NCBI GenBank assembly: GCA_937875715.1 | Contig: CALEHZ010000114.1 | Location: 1-10,058 of the forward strand | From: an uncultured Campylobacter sp. | Lineage (GTDB): Bacteria; Campylobacterota; Campylobacteria; Campylobacterales; Campylobacteraceae | Length of the DNA stretch: 10,058 nucleotides | Direction: 5' to 3' | Shown here: positions 1 to 6,213 of the stretch, piece after piece | How positions within the stretch are numbered: position 1 is the stretch's first letter | Layout of the letters: each line of letters starts with the position of its first letter | Made by a program: the position numbers and the translations under genes | Notes under the pieces: generated by a model | The model's database searches: none | Told to the model about the DNA's origin: nothing | The model's input: only the letters and a program-made list of their open reading frames with translations

Positions 1-192
1 TTTTAGAAAATTCAAAATATTTTTCAGAAAATTCAAACTTTAGAAAATTCAGAAAATTCAATTTCAGAAAATTCAAACTATATTTTCAGAAAATTCAAAA
101 CTTGAATTTTCTGAATTTTCTGAAAATTCTAAAATTTATAAGTCTGAATTTTCAGAAAATTCTAAAATATTAAATTTTTTAGAAAATTCAAA
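1..192. repeat. Intergenic array of AGAAAATTC repeats downstream of rlpA
   Basis: This non-coding stretch after the rlpA stop codon is almost entirely built of one short word. AGAAAATTC begins at 5, 26, 42, 51, 66, 88, 154 and 181, and its complement GAATTTTCT begins at 104 and 113. The copies are irregularly spaced (9 to 66 bases), so this is not a tandem or CRISPR-type array. Opposed copies make hairpins: a 14-base-pair stem at 85-98/102-115 with loop AAC, and two 8+1+8 palindromes at 113-129 and 146-162. The same core (GAATTTT/AAAATTC) recurs in other gaps of the window, but the CAGAA/TTCTG variant is found only here. No gene is visible in it. It may also end rlpA transcription, although no clean U-tract follows the stem. 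Confidence 0.85.
85..115 (-). terminator. Possible hairpin terminator after rlpA
   Basis: TTCAGAAAATTCAA at 85-98 is exactly complementary to TTGAATTTTCTGAA at 102-115, leaving a 3-base loop. It lies about 78 bases past the rlpA stop on the transcribed strand. The stem is very AT-rich and lacks a following U-run, so it is a weak terminator candidate. It may simply be part of the repeat array. Confidence 0.35.
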
Positions 193-1074
193 CTATTCCC
201 TTACGATAAATGCGCCGCCAAAATGCTTAGCATCTATAAAATCTCTAGCTTCTGCCTCGCTTCTAAATCCAGTTAAAAACACGCGGTAAATGGTATCTCC
301 ATCTATCTCAAAGGTCTTAACTACTGATTTGTAGCCCATAGCTCCATCGTTTTTAGCCTTAAAGCTTTGTGCACCAGCCCCATTTTTAAAAGCGCCTATT
401 TGAACCATAAACACACCACCGCTAAATGAAGTTTCTATGGCATTTTGGACTTTGTTTTGAACTGCTTTTACTTCGTTGTTTATTTTATTTTTAGCTGCTG
501 TTATCACGCCGCCGCTTACGCCTGTGCCTGTGTATACAGCAGTATTTGAGCTAGAGTTGCTCACGCTAGCAGTTGTTTGCCCGCTAAATCCTACTATTTC
601 AAGCTTTACAGGTGCTGTGCCAGTGCCTAGCATCGCAATTTCATTTGCTGCTGCTTTGCTTAAATCAATCACTCGCCCAGCTACAAAAGGACCGCGATCG
701 TTGATTCTAACGATAGTTTGGCGGTTATTATTTAGGTTTGTAACCTTCACCATCGTATTCATTGGCAAGGTCTTGTGAGCAGCGGTCATTGCGTTCATAT
801 TATAAGTTTCGCCGTTGCTAGTCTTTTTGCCATGAAAGTTTGGCCCATACCAGCTAGCCGTGCCAGAAGCGGTGTCGCCTACATTTACGGTAGTTGGATA
901 GTAGGTTTTGCCATTTATGGTATATGGACGCATTGTAGCAGCCGACGAGCCTTTATTTCCCGTGCTTTTAAAGTCATTACTTGAATCAGGATAGTTTGGC
1001 AGCCTAATCGAACTACAAGCTAAAAATAAAAATGGCAAAGCTAACAACAATAGCTTTTTAGCGTGGTATAACAA
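193..1074 (-). CDS. rlpA: RlpA-type septal lytic transglycosylase, SPOR-domain lipoprotein
   Basis: Outer-membrane lipoprotein predicted to cleave naked (stem-peptide-free) glycan strands at the division septum. The N-terminus is a lipoprotein signal ending in LFLAC, so Cys20 would be lipidated. A double-psi beta-barrel domain spans about residues 70-162, starting GTASWYG. Its conserved E89 (SNGETYN), H100 (AAHKTLP) and D126 (INDRGPF) correspond to the catalytic region of active RlpA proteins. A low-complexity Ser/Thr/Asn linker follows. Residues about 219-293 form a SPOR domain (VFMVQIGAF...YRVFLTGF) that binds septal glycans. The 293-residue length is ordinary. The start is TTG; there is no ATG before the lipobox, and AGGAG sits 6 bases upstream. 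The gene overlaps the end of the upstream transglycosylase gene by 17 bases, implying translational coupling. Enzymatic activity, rather than a purely structural role as in E. coli, is inferred from the retained residues. Confidence 0.93.
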   Translation of the reverse strand: MLYHAKKLLLLALPFLFLACSSIRLPNYPDSSNDFKSTGNKGSSAATMRPYTINGKTYYPTTVNVGDTASGTASWYGPNFHGKKTSNGETYNMNAMTAAHKTLPMNTMVKVTNLNNNRQTIVRINDRGPFVAGRVIDLSKAAANEIAMLGTGTAPVKLEIVGFSGQTTASVSNSSSNTAVYTGTGVSGGVITAAKNKINNEVKAVQNKVQNAIETSFSGGVFMVQIGAFKNGAGAQSFKAKNDGAMGYKSVVKTFEIDGDTIYRVFLTGFRSEAEARDFIDAKHFGGAFIVRE

Positions 1075-2023
1075 GTCCTTCTCCTGTTGCTACTTTTAGA
1101 GTTTTTTTATCATTTGCTTTCATCAAATCTTTTAGTGGAACAGAAAATTTATTAGCAATTGTTAACAAAGTCTCGCCTTTTTTGGCTTTATATTTTGTGT
1201 TTTTCAAAGCTTTTGTGATTTTTTTATCATTTCTTACGATTTTTGTTGTTACTTTTTTAGTAGGTTTTGAAATAGTTTTTGGCTCTAAAACTACCGGATT
1301 TACCTTTGCTATATTCATATCATTTGGGTTATTAAATAGCTTTGTATCTGTGTCTATGATGTGGTTTAGATCATTGCCCATTTGAGCTGTGATTAGAATT
1401 TTGCGTAAAAAGCTGCGAGTCTCTAAGCCTAAATATTTTTTATTTGGATCAAGCAGCACCCTTATATCGTCAGTTCCAGCTTTTGCGATCGCCTTTTTTA
1501 GCGCACCATCACCACAATTATAAGCTAAAATCGCTAAATACCACTTACCAAAATCTTTTTTCATTTTAGTTAGATATTTTGCTGCTGCTTTGGTGCTAGC
1601 TACTGGATCTAGCCTTTCATCTATGCCTTTGCCTACTTTTAGCCCCAAAGCTCTTGCTGTGCTAGGCACTAGCTGCCAGATGCCAGCAGCACCGCTTTTT
1701 GAGACGCTATTAGTCTTTAAACCACTTTCAATCACTGCTAAATAAATCATATCAGTTGGCACATTTTGATCTTTTAAAATATCTTGAAGAACTACAAGAT
1801 TGCTATACTCTTCATTTACAGCTCTTAAAAGATGCTTTTTATACGCCTTGCCCTCAGCGTTTTTAACTTGTAAAAACTCTTTATTTCTAAGATAACTTGA
1901 ATCGATGTCAAAACTGCTTAAGATATTAAGCTCTTCTTGGTAATTTGTGTGATGGTCTACAAAATACGCATTTGCGCTACTTGCTAGCACAAATGCTAGT
2001 AAAATTCCACAAAGTTTTTTCAT
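1058..2023 (-). CDS. mltD: MltD-like membrane/periplasmic lytic murein transglycosylase with LysM
   Basis: Predicted exported enzyme that cuts the glycan backbone of peptidoglycan, leaving 1,6-anhydro ends. A signal peptide covers about residues 1-19 (cleavage after SANA). The SLT (goose-lysozyme-like) domain spans about residues 85-200: catalytic Glu99 in AVIESGL, the SGAAGIWQLVPSTA block at 110-123, and the AYNCGDGAL motif at 167-175. A basic Lys/Thr-rich linker (about 250-275) leads to one LysM domain at about 277-320 (YKAKKGETLLTIANKF...GLVIPR) for glycan binding. At 321 residues it is shorter than E. coli MltD, which has more LysM units. The start ATG is preceded by AAGGAG, whose first bases are part of the tatD stop codon (9-base gap), so it is read in an operon with tatD and rlpA. 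C. jejuni has a comparable gene in the same position. The MltD name is by domain layout; 'slt' is an alternative label. Confidence 0.9.
   Translation of the reverse strand: MKKLCGILLAFVLASSANAYFVDHHTNYQEELNILSSFDIDSSYLRNKEFLQVKNAEGKAYKKHLLRAVNEEYSNLVVLQDILKDQNVPTDMIYLAVIESGLKTNSVSKSGAAGIWQLVPSTARALGLKVGKGIDERLDPVASTKAAAKYLTKMKKDFGKWYLAILAYNCGDGALKKAIAKAGTDDIRVLLDPNKKYLGLETRSFLRKILITAQMGNDLNHIIDTDTKLFNNPNDMNIAKVNPVVLEPKTISKPTKKVTTKIVRNDKKITKALKNTKYKAKKGETLLTIANKFSVPLKDLMKANDKKTLKVATGEGLVIPR
1081..1085 (-). promoter_or_regulatory. Shine-Dalgarno AGGAG deciding the TTG start of rlpA
   Basis: On the minus strand the sequence reads AGGAG, six bases, then TTG at 1074-1072. A second AAGGA lies only one base from the TTG, too close to serve. 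The site is inside the final codons of the upstream transglycosylase gene. Confidence 0.7.
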
Positions 2024-2032
2024 ATTTTCTCC

Positions 2033-2796
2033 TTAAATAGCAAAAAGCCTTCTAGCATTTTCGGTCGTTATTTGCTCAATCTGCTCTTTGCTCAGTCCTA
2101 AAATTTCGCTCATTTTGCTAGCTACAAAGTCTGTAAAAGCAGGCTCATTTCTAGCACCTCTTTTTGGCACTGGCGCAAGATATGGTGCGTCAGTTTCTAT
2201 TAGCAAACGTTCTTTTGGAATTTTTGGCAAAATTTCACCTAGTTTTTTTTCGTTTTTAAAGGTCAAAACCCCGCCGATTCCATAGTAAAATTTATCGTTC
2301 AAATCCAGAAATAATGGGCAGGCATTGTAGCAGTGCATCACACCACCAACTAGCTCATCAATTCTAGCATTTAGCATCTCAAAGCAATTTTCGTTCGCAT
2401 CTCTTGCATGGATAATGATTGGTTTTTTTAAGCTTATTGCTAAATCAATTTGAGCATCAAAACACTCTTTTTGCCGTGCTTTATAGCCTTCTACATCACT
2501 ATCAGGCAGACGAAAATAATCCAAACCACACTCGCCGATTGCTACGCATTTTTCGTGCTTAGCAAAGCTTTCAAGCACGCTTAAATCAAAACCATCAAGC
2601 TCATATGGATGAACGCCTGCTGCAAAATATACATTCCCAAATTGTTCGCTATATTGAATATGAAAAAGTACAATATCTGTTCAGCACCTGGAATGATGAT
2701 ATTTTCTACATTTTGCGCCTTTGCTCTTTGAATTACCTGAACTAAATCTTCATCAAAACTTTTGTCATCTAAATGACAATGCGTGTCTATAATCAT
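2033..2796 (-). pseudogene. tatD: TatD-family metal-dependent DNase/hydrolase, broken by a single-base frameshift
   Basis: TatD proteins are TIM-barrel metal hydrolases with 3'-5' exonuclease activity. The N-terminal frame starts at 2796 with the metal-binding MIIDTHCHLDD (His6, His8) and runs in register to IIIPGA. It then slips: the remaining codons to the stop at 2581 are nonsense. In another frame the family sequence resumes as TDIVLFHIQYSEQFGNVYF, AAGVHPYELDGF, then GECGLDY, PIIIHARDA, GVMHCYN and ETDAPYLAP (metal and active-site residues) to the stop at 2033. The break lies at about 2680-2682 (minus-strand GCTGAACAG). Adding one base, for example GAA-ACA, restores a 254-residue protein of normal size. 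The 764-base span is one short of a multiple of three. AAGGA lies six bases before the ATG. All catalytic motifs survive on the two sides, so the lesion is recent or a sequencing error. The site is not a recognisable slippery sequence. Confidence 0.9.
2680..2682 (-). other. Frameshift site in tatD (one base missing)
   Basis: The codons IIIPGA end at 2683, and the downstream family frame resumes with ACA GAT ATT at 2680. Only two bases (GA, 2682-2681) lie between, where a full codon is expected. Loss of one A from an AAA run would explain it. Confidence 0.8.
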
Positions 2797-2928
2797 TTTG
2801 TTTCCTTAAATATTTTTGAATTTTTTAACTTTTAAAAAATTCAGCCGCAGTTTATCGGCTGCAGTTTAAAAAATTCAGCCCTGAATTTTTTAAAAAAATA
2901 ATTTTTTAAGAGTTAGTAAAAATTCTTT
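2797..2928. repeat. Palindromic repeat cluster between recN and tatD
   Basis: Two strong hairpins flank a GC-rich insert. GAATTTTTTAA at 2818-2828 pairs with 2832-2842 (11 base pairs, loop CTT). TTTAAAAAATTCAG at 2865-2878 pairs with 2881-2894 (14 base pairs, loop CC). Between them CAGCCG (2842-2847) and CGGCTG (2856-2861) form a third inverted repeat around CAGTTTAT. The insert's start, TTCAGCCGCAGTTTA, is found again at 5421-5435 in another gap. No gene is seen here. In C. jejuni, from memory, a response-regulator gene occupies this position. Confidence 0.85.
2865..2894 (-). terminator. Possible terminator after recN
   Basis: A 14-base-pair perfect stem with a 2-base loop lies 35 bases past the recN stop codon. 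On the transcribed strand the stem includes runs of U and A but no separate U-tract follows. It could end the nadK-recN message and separate it from tatD. The terminator role is inferred. Confidence 0.4.
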
Positions 2929-4437
2929 TTAATCCAAAAGTTTTTTGGCAAAATCAAAAGCCTCTTTTGTGATCTGCTCGCCGCTTATCATCCTTGCTAA
3001 TTCGTGCTCTCTTTCATCATTTTCTAGCCTTTTTACGCTTGAGATACCACCAATTTTTTCAACCAAAAAATGCGAGTTTGCCTTGCTTGAGAGCTGTGGC
3101 TGATGAGAAATTGCAAAGATTTGATAGTTTTTAGCAAGGCTTTCAAGCACATTTGCTATGCTCATAGCTTCTTTTCCGCTTAAATTCGCATCAATTTCAT
3201 CTAAAATCAGCACCGCATTTTGGCTCTTTAAAAACTGCGCTTTTACAGCGATAAAGGCAAGGCGCAGACGATTTAGCTCTCCGCTTGAAATATTTTTTAG
3301 ACTAGCTTTATTAAGATTTATTTCTATTTTATCAGCCCCAAGTGCGCTTATATCGCAGCTCTCAAGGCTTAAGGCAAGAGAGGGCATATAAAGTTTATTT
3401 AAATATTCATTTAAATTTTTTTCTAATTTTGGCAAAACTTTGGCTCTATTTTTGCTAATTTCTTGGCTTAAAGATATGATTTTTTTATCTAAAACAGCGA
3501 TTTTTTTTTCTAAATCAGCTTTTTCAAACTCAATTTTTTCGTATTTTTCAAGCTCAGTTTTTCGCACTTTTAAAGTCTCTAAAGCAGCCTCAATACTGCC
3601 ATAGCGGCGATCTAGCGAGTTTAAAGCTTCGATTCTATCAAGAATTTTTTCAATTTCATCATCACTTAAATCATCAAAACTTAAACTTTGATGAGCATTT
3701 CTAAGCTCATTCATAACATCGCTAAATGCACTAGTGTCAATCTCGCAAAGCTCTAAAGCTTTAATAACCGCACTCTCATAAGAAAAAATTCCACTAGCCT
3801 GCGCCCAAGCACTTTCAATTTTATCCTTTTTGCTAAGCCTTTTTTTAAGCTCGCTAAGTTCTTCAAGTTCGCCGATTTTTGGGTTAATTTTACTGATTTT
3901 TTCAATCTCAAAACTAGCTAATTCTTTTAATTCTTCAAGGTGAATTTCATCATTTTTGATCTTTTCTAGCTCTTCTTTTGTTCTTAAAAATTCTTTAAAA
4001 AAGCTCTCAAATTCTAGTTTTAAAGCACTGAATTTTTTATCATCCACAAAATTATCCAAAAGCTCTAAAAGCACCTTGTTTTCAAACTCCAAGCTTTCTT
4101 TTGCACCAAGATATTTTATATAATTTTTACTAGCTTCTTTTAAAGCCTTTTTACTAATGCTTTGAGAGTTGATAAAATATCTAGTTGAGCTTTGTTTTAG
4201 CATTTTAAACACATTTGGTTCTTCATCAGTGATATCAGCCAAATCAAGCTTACAAAAAGCATCGGCTTCTACTAGTTCTGCGCTACTTTCTTTTAAGCCA
4301 AAAACACTAAGCAAAGCATCAATAAGCACGCTTTTTCCAGCGCCACTTATGCCTGTAAATACATTTAGTCCATCAGAAAATTCAAGCTCTATTTTTTGAA
4401 AAGAAAGATTATTTTTTATAAAAATTCTGCTAATCAT
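2929..4437 (-). CDS. recN: DNA repair protein RecN (SMC-like ATPase)
   Basis: SMC-family ATPase that binds DNA ends and promotes recombinational repair of double-strand breaks. The N-terminal ATPase half carries Walker A GISGAGKS (residues 29-36) after the typical opening NNLSFQKIELEF. The middle (about 130-350) is a Lys/Glu/Leu-rich antiparallel coiled coil. The C-terminal half carries the ABC signature SSGEL at 384-388, Walker B VLILDEID at about 409-416, and the switch histidine in ISHQPQ (H445). At 502 residues it is shorter than the roughly 550 of E. coli RecN, as is usual in Campylobacter. Its ATG touches the nadK stop codon (TAG-ATG), so the two are translationally coupled and share the nadK promoter. 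GGGG about eight bases upstream is the only ribosome-site candidate. Confidence 0.96.
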   Translation of the reverse strand: MISRIFIKNNLSFQKIELEFSDGLNVFTGISGAGKSVLIDALLSVFGLKESSAELVEADAFCKLDLADITDEEPNVFKMLKQSSTRYFINSQSISKKALKEASKNYIKYLGAKESLEFENKVLLELLDNFVDDKKFSALKLEFESFFKEFLRTKEELEKIKNDEIHLEELKELASFEIEKISKINPKIGELEELSELKKRLSKKDKIESAWAQASGIFSYESAVIKALELCEIDTSAFSDVMNELRNAHQSLSFDDLSDDEIEKILDRIEALNSLDRRYGSIEAALETLKVRKTELEKYEKIEFEKADLEKKIAVLDKKIISLSQEISKNRAKVLPKLEKNLNEYLNKLYMPSLALSLESCDISALGADKIEINLNKASLKNISSGELNRLRLAFIAVKAQFLKSQNAVLILDEIDANLSGKEAMSIANVLESLAKNYQIFAISHQPQLSSKANSHFLVEKIGGISSVKRLENDEREHELARMISGEQITKEAFDFAKKLLD

Positions 4438-5301
4438 CTAATTTCCCCAGCGCAATTTTTCTTTTAAAACATTGAAATAATTGCGCTCCAAGCTTCTAAC
4501 TAAGCAAAGTTTTTGTTTTATAAAACTAACTTCTAGGCTTTGAAAATCTTTTAAATCAATGTGAATTTGCCCATCGATAACCACGCTTACATCGTCTTTT
4601 GATGTGAATTTTATGCTTGAATTTTCTGGCATGACAAGCGGTCTTTGCGTAAGCGAATGCGAACAAATCGGCGTTAAGCAAAAGGCTTTAGAATCTGGAT
4701 GAATTATCGCCCCGCCTGCGCTCATATTATAAGCAGTAGAACCCATCGGCGTTGCGATTATTATGCCATCTCCGTAGTATGAATTAAAATTAAACTCATC
4801 TAAAAAAGCTTCAATATGAGCACTAGAATTATAATTTTTTCTACATATTGTGATGTCGTTAAATGCTAGCTTTGAGATGGATTTTTTGCCTTTAAAATCT
4901 GCTTTTAAAAGTCTGGTTTTTTGTAATGCAAAATTGCCAGCTAAAATGTCTTTTAAAAAATTCTCGCAGTTATTTAGCAAAGTATCTGTCAAAAATCCAA
5001 GTCTGCCCGTGTGAATGCCTAAAACGTAAGCATTTTGCCCGGCAAAACGCCTGCAAGTGCCGATATAATTACCATCGCCGCCAAGGCTGATTATAAAATT
5101 CGTGCGTTTAAAAATCTCACTAGCTTCATAAAATTCACCCACATCGATGTCTTTTTGGCTGTGTTTTTCTAAAAGCATTTTTAGATTTAATTTATCTAAA
5201 ATTTCTTTTAATTTATAAAGTGCAGGTGCTTGCAAGCGCGCATCTTTGGTGCTCACAAAAACAGCATTTAGCTTTGAAAAATCAGGTTTATTTACATTCA
5301 T
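4438..5301 (-). CDS. nadK: NAD kinase
   Basis: Cytosolic ATP-dependent NAD kinase, the only known route to NADP in bacteria. The GGDG motif is at residues 74-77 (SLGGDGN), followed by GIHTGRLGFL at 95-104, AFNDI at 146-150, and the nucleotide-binding and catalytic block GDGIIIATPMGSTAY at 177-191 followed by NMSAGG. Length is 287 residues from the ATG at 5301. An upstream in-frame TTG at 5316 would add five residues, but that segment contains the predicted -10 box and neither start has a Shine-Dalgarno sequence. The usual GGDGT reads GGDGN here. The stop codon abuts recN. The same pair is adjacent in C. jejuni. Confidence 0.95.
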   Translation of the reverse strand: MNVNKPDFSKLNAVFVSTKDARLQAPALYKLKEILDKLNLKMLLEKHSQKDIDVGEFYEASEIFKRTNFIISLGGDGNYIGTCRRFAGQNAYVLGIHTGRLGFLTDTLLNNCENFLKDILAGNFALQKTRLLKADFKGKKSISKLAFNDITICRKNYNSSAHIEAFLDEFNFNSYYGDGIIIATPMGSTAYNMSAGGAIIHPDSKAFCLTPICSHSLTQRPLVMPENSSIKFTSKDDVSVVIDGQIHIDLKDFQSLEVSFIKQKLCLVRSLERNYFNVLKEKLRWGN

Positions 5302-5307
5302 TTTGTG

Positions 5308-5313
5308 ATTATA
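5308..5313 (-). promoter_or_regulatory. -10 box for a probably leaderless nadK-recN transcript
   Basis: The minus strand reads TATAAT directly after a T-rich run, as in Campylobacter sigma-70 promoters, which lack a clear -35. Only six bases separate the box from the nadK ATG at 5301, so transcription would begin at or next to the A of the ATG. No purine-rich ribosome site is present. Confidence 0.6.
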
Positions 5314-5335
5314 CAAAAAAAATATAAATATCTTT

Positions 5336-5529
5336 TTGAATTTTTTAAAAAATTCAAGGCTGAATTTTTTAAATGAATTTTATAGCGCCTAGCAAAGTGA
5401 ATTTTATGAATTTTATAAAATTCAGCCGCAGTTTAGCAGCCGTGAATTTTTTAAAAAAGCTAAATTTTTTTCAAAGAGTGAATTTTTTGAAATTGATGAA
5501 ATAAGAGTGAATTTTATAAAATTCACTCT
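5336..5529. repeat. Dense TGAATTTT palindromic repeat cluster between yceI and nadK
   Basis: The octamer TGAATTTT begins at 5337, 5361, 5374, 5398, 5407, 5443, 5479 and 5508, and its complement AAAATTCA at 5349, 5417 and 5518. They build a 22-base perfect palindrome (5336-5357), a 16-base palindrome GAATTTTATAAAATTC (5408-5423) and a 26-base palindrome (5504-5529). A GC-richer insert holds CAGCCG twice as a direct repeat (5423-5428 and 5437-5442) around CAGTTTAG. In the cluster beside tatD the second copy is inverted. No open reading frame is visible. Confidence 0.88.
5504..5529 (-). terminator. Perfect 26-base palindrome just after yceI
   Basis: AGAGTGAATTTTA (5504-5516) is followed immediately by its exact complement (5517-5529). 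It starts 11 bases beyond the yceI stop codon, the usual place for a terminator, but no U-run follows it. It is the longest uninterrupted palindrome I found in the window. Confidence 0.45.
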
Positions 5530-5539
5530 ATTATTTTGC

Positions 5540-6070
5540 TTATTTAGTGCCTTTTAGCTCTAATTTGATTTGAACTTCATCGCTTGCAGCGCTGTCTTTT
5601 AGGCTATTTTCCCATACTAGACCAAGCTCACTTCTTTTTACTACGCCGTTTGCAGCGATGATTAGATTGCCGTCTTTTTCGCTTACTTGTGCATCAAGTG
5701 CCACTTTGTGATCTTTGCCTTTTACATTTAGCACGCCGTTAATCTTGCCATCAGTAAAATCGCTCATTTTAAATGTCATTTGTGGGCAAACTGCTGCGTC
5801 AAAAATGTCGTTTGCTCTTAGGTGATCGTCGCGTTTTTGGTTTTCTGTATTTACGCTAGCTACATCAACTGTGCCTTCAAATGCTGTTAATTTGCCAGCA
5901 TCATAGCTTGCTTTTCCACTGAATTTGCCAAAGCTGCCATCAACTGTCATTAGCTTAAGGTGTTTTACGCTAAAAGCTACTTTAGAATCAGGGCTGATTG
6001 TGTAGTCTGCTGCGTTTGCTGCGCCAAAAAGTGTTGCTGCTGCAAGTGCTGAGATAAAAAGTTTTTTCAT
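5540..6070 (-). CDS. yceI: YceI-family periplasmic protein (lipocalin-like)
   Basis: Secreted beta-barrel protein of the family whose known structures hold a polyisoprenoid chain. The physiological role is unsettled (proposed links to isoprenoid quinone handling, acid or osmotic stress). A Sec signal peptide covers residues 1-20 (MKKLFISALAAATLFGAANA, cleavage before ADYTI). The mature domain spans the rest: SKVAFSVKHLKLMTVDGSFGKFSG at about 29-52 is the family opening (VxFxVKH, GxFxxFxG). It is followed by VDVASVNTENQKRDDHLRANDIFD, the most conserved block, then FKMSDF...GVLNVKGKDHKV and the closing VQIKLEL. Length 176 is normal. AGGA lies six bases before the ATG. It stands alone between two repeat-filled gaps with its own -10 box, so it is probably monocistronic. 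Confidence 0.93.
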   Translation of the reverse strand: MKKLFISALAAATLFGAANAADYTISPDSKVAFSVKHLKLMTVDGSFGKFSGKASYDAGKLTAFEGTVDVASVNTENQKRDDHLRANDIFDAAVCPQMTFKMSDFTDGKINGVLNVKGKDHKVALDAQVSEKDGNLIIAANGVVKRSELGLVWENSLKDSAASDEVQIKLELKGTK

Positions 6071-6101
6071 TTTGTATCCTTTGTGTTGAATTGTGGCTGG
6101 A

Positions 6102-6107
6102 ATTGTA
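6102..6107 (-). promoter_or_regulatory. Candidate -10 box of yceI
   Basis: TACAAT on the minus strand, 31 bases before the yceI ATG, would give a leader of about 25 bases containing the AGGA ribosome site. There is no obvious -35, which is normal for Campylobacter. Confidence 0.45.
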
Positions 6108-6142
6108 GATGAATAATGTTAATTAAAAGCTAATTTTTCATA

Positions 6143-6187
6143 AATTTTTTGAATTTTATAAAATTCAGCTATAAAATTCAAAAAATT
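6143..6187 (-). terminator. Palindromic repeat / terminator candidate after ccoG
   Basis: AATTTTTTGAATTTTATA (6143-6160) pairs exactly with 6170-6187, an 18-base-pair stem with a 9-base loop. The left arm and loop also contain the 16-base palindrome GAATTTTATAAAATTC (6151-6166), so two alternative foldings compete. It lies 27 bases past the ccoG stop. It belongs to the window-wide repeat family; the terminator role is inferred from position. Confidence 0.5.
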
Positions 6188-6213
6188 CAAAGAGCAAATT
6201 TCTTGCTTAAAGC

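Noticed and set aside
1..192. Possible CRISPR array from the repeated AGAAAATTC
   Set aside because: Copies are 9 bases long, spaced irregularly (9 to 66), run in both orientations, and there are no cas genes nearby.
476..984. Plus-strand open frames opposite rlpA (100 and 69 codons)
   Set aside because: They are antisense shadows of a well-supported gene, with low-complexity translation and no ribosome site.
2033..2796. Programmed ribosomal frameshift in tatD
   Set aside because: The junction GCTGAACAG is not a slippery heptamer and no downstream pseudoknot or internal Shine-Dalgarno was seen; a mutation or sequencing error is simpler.
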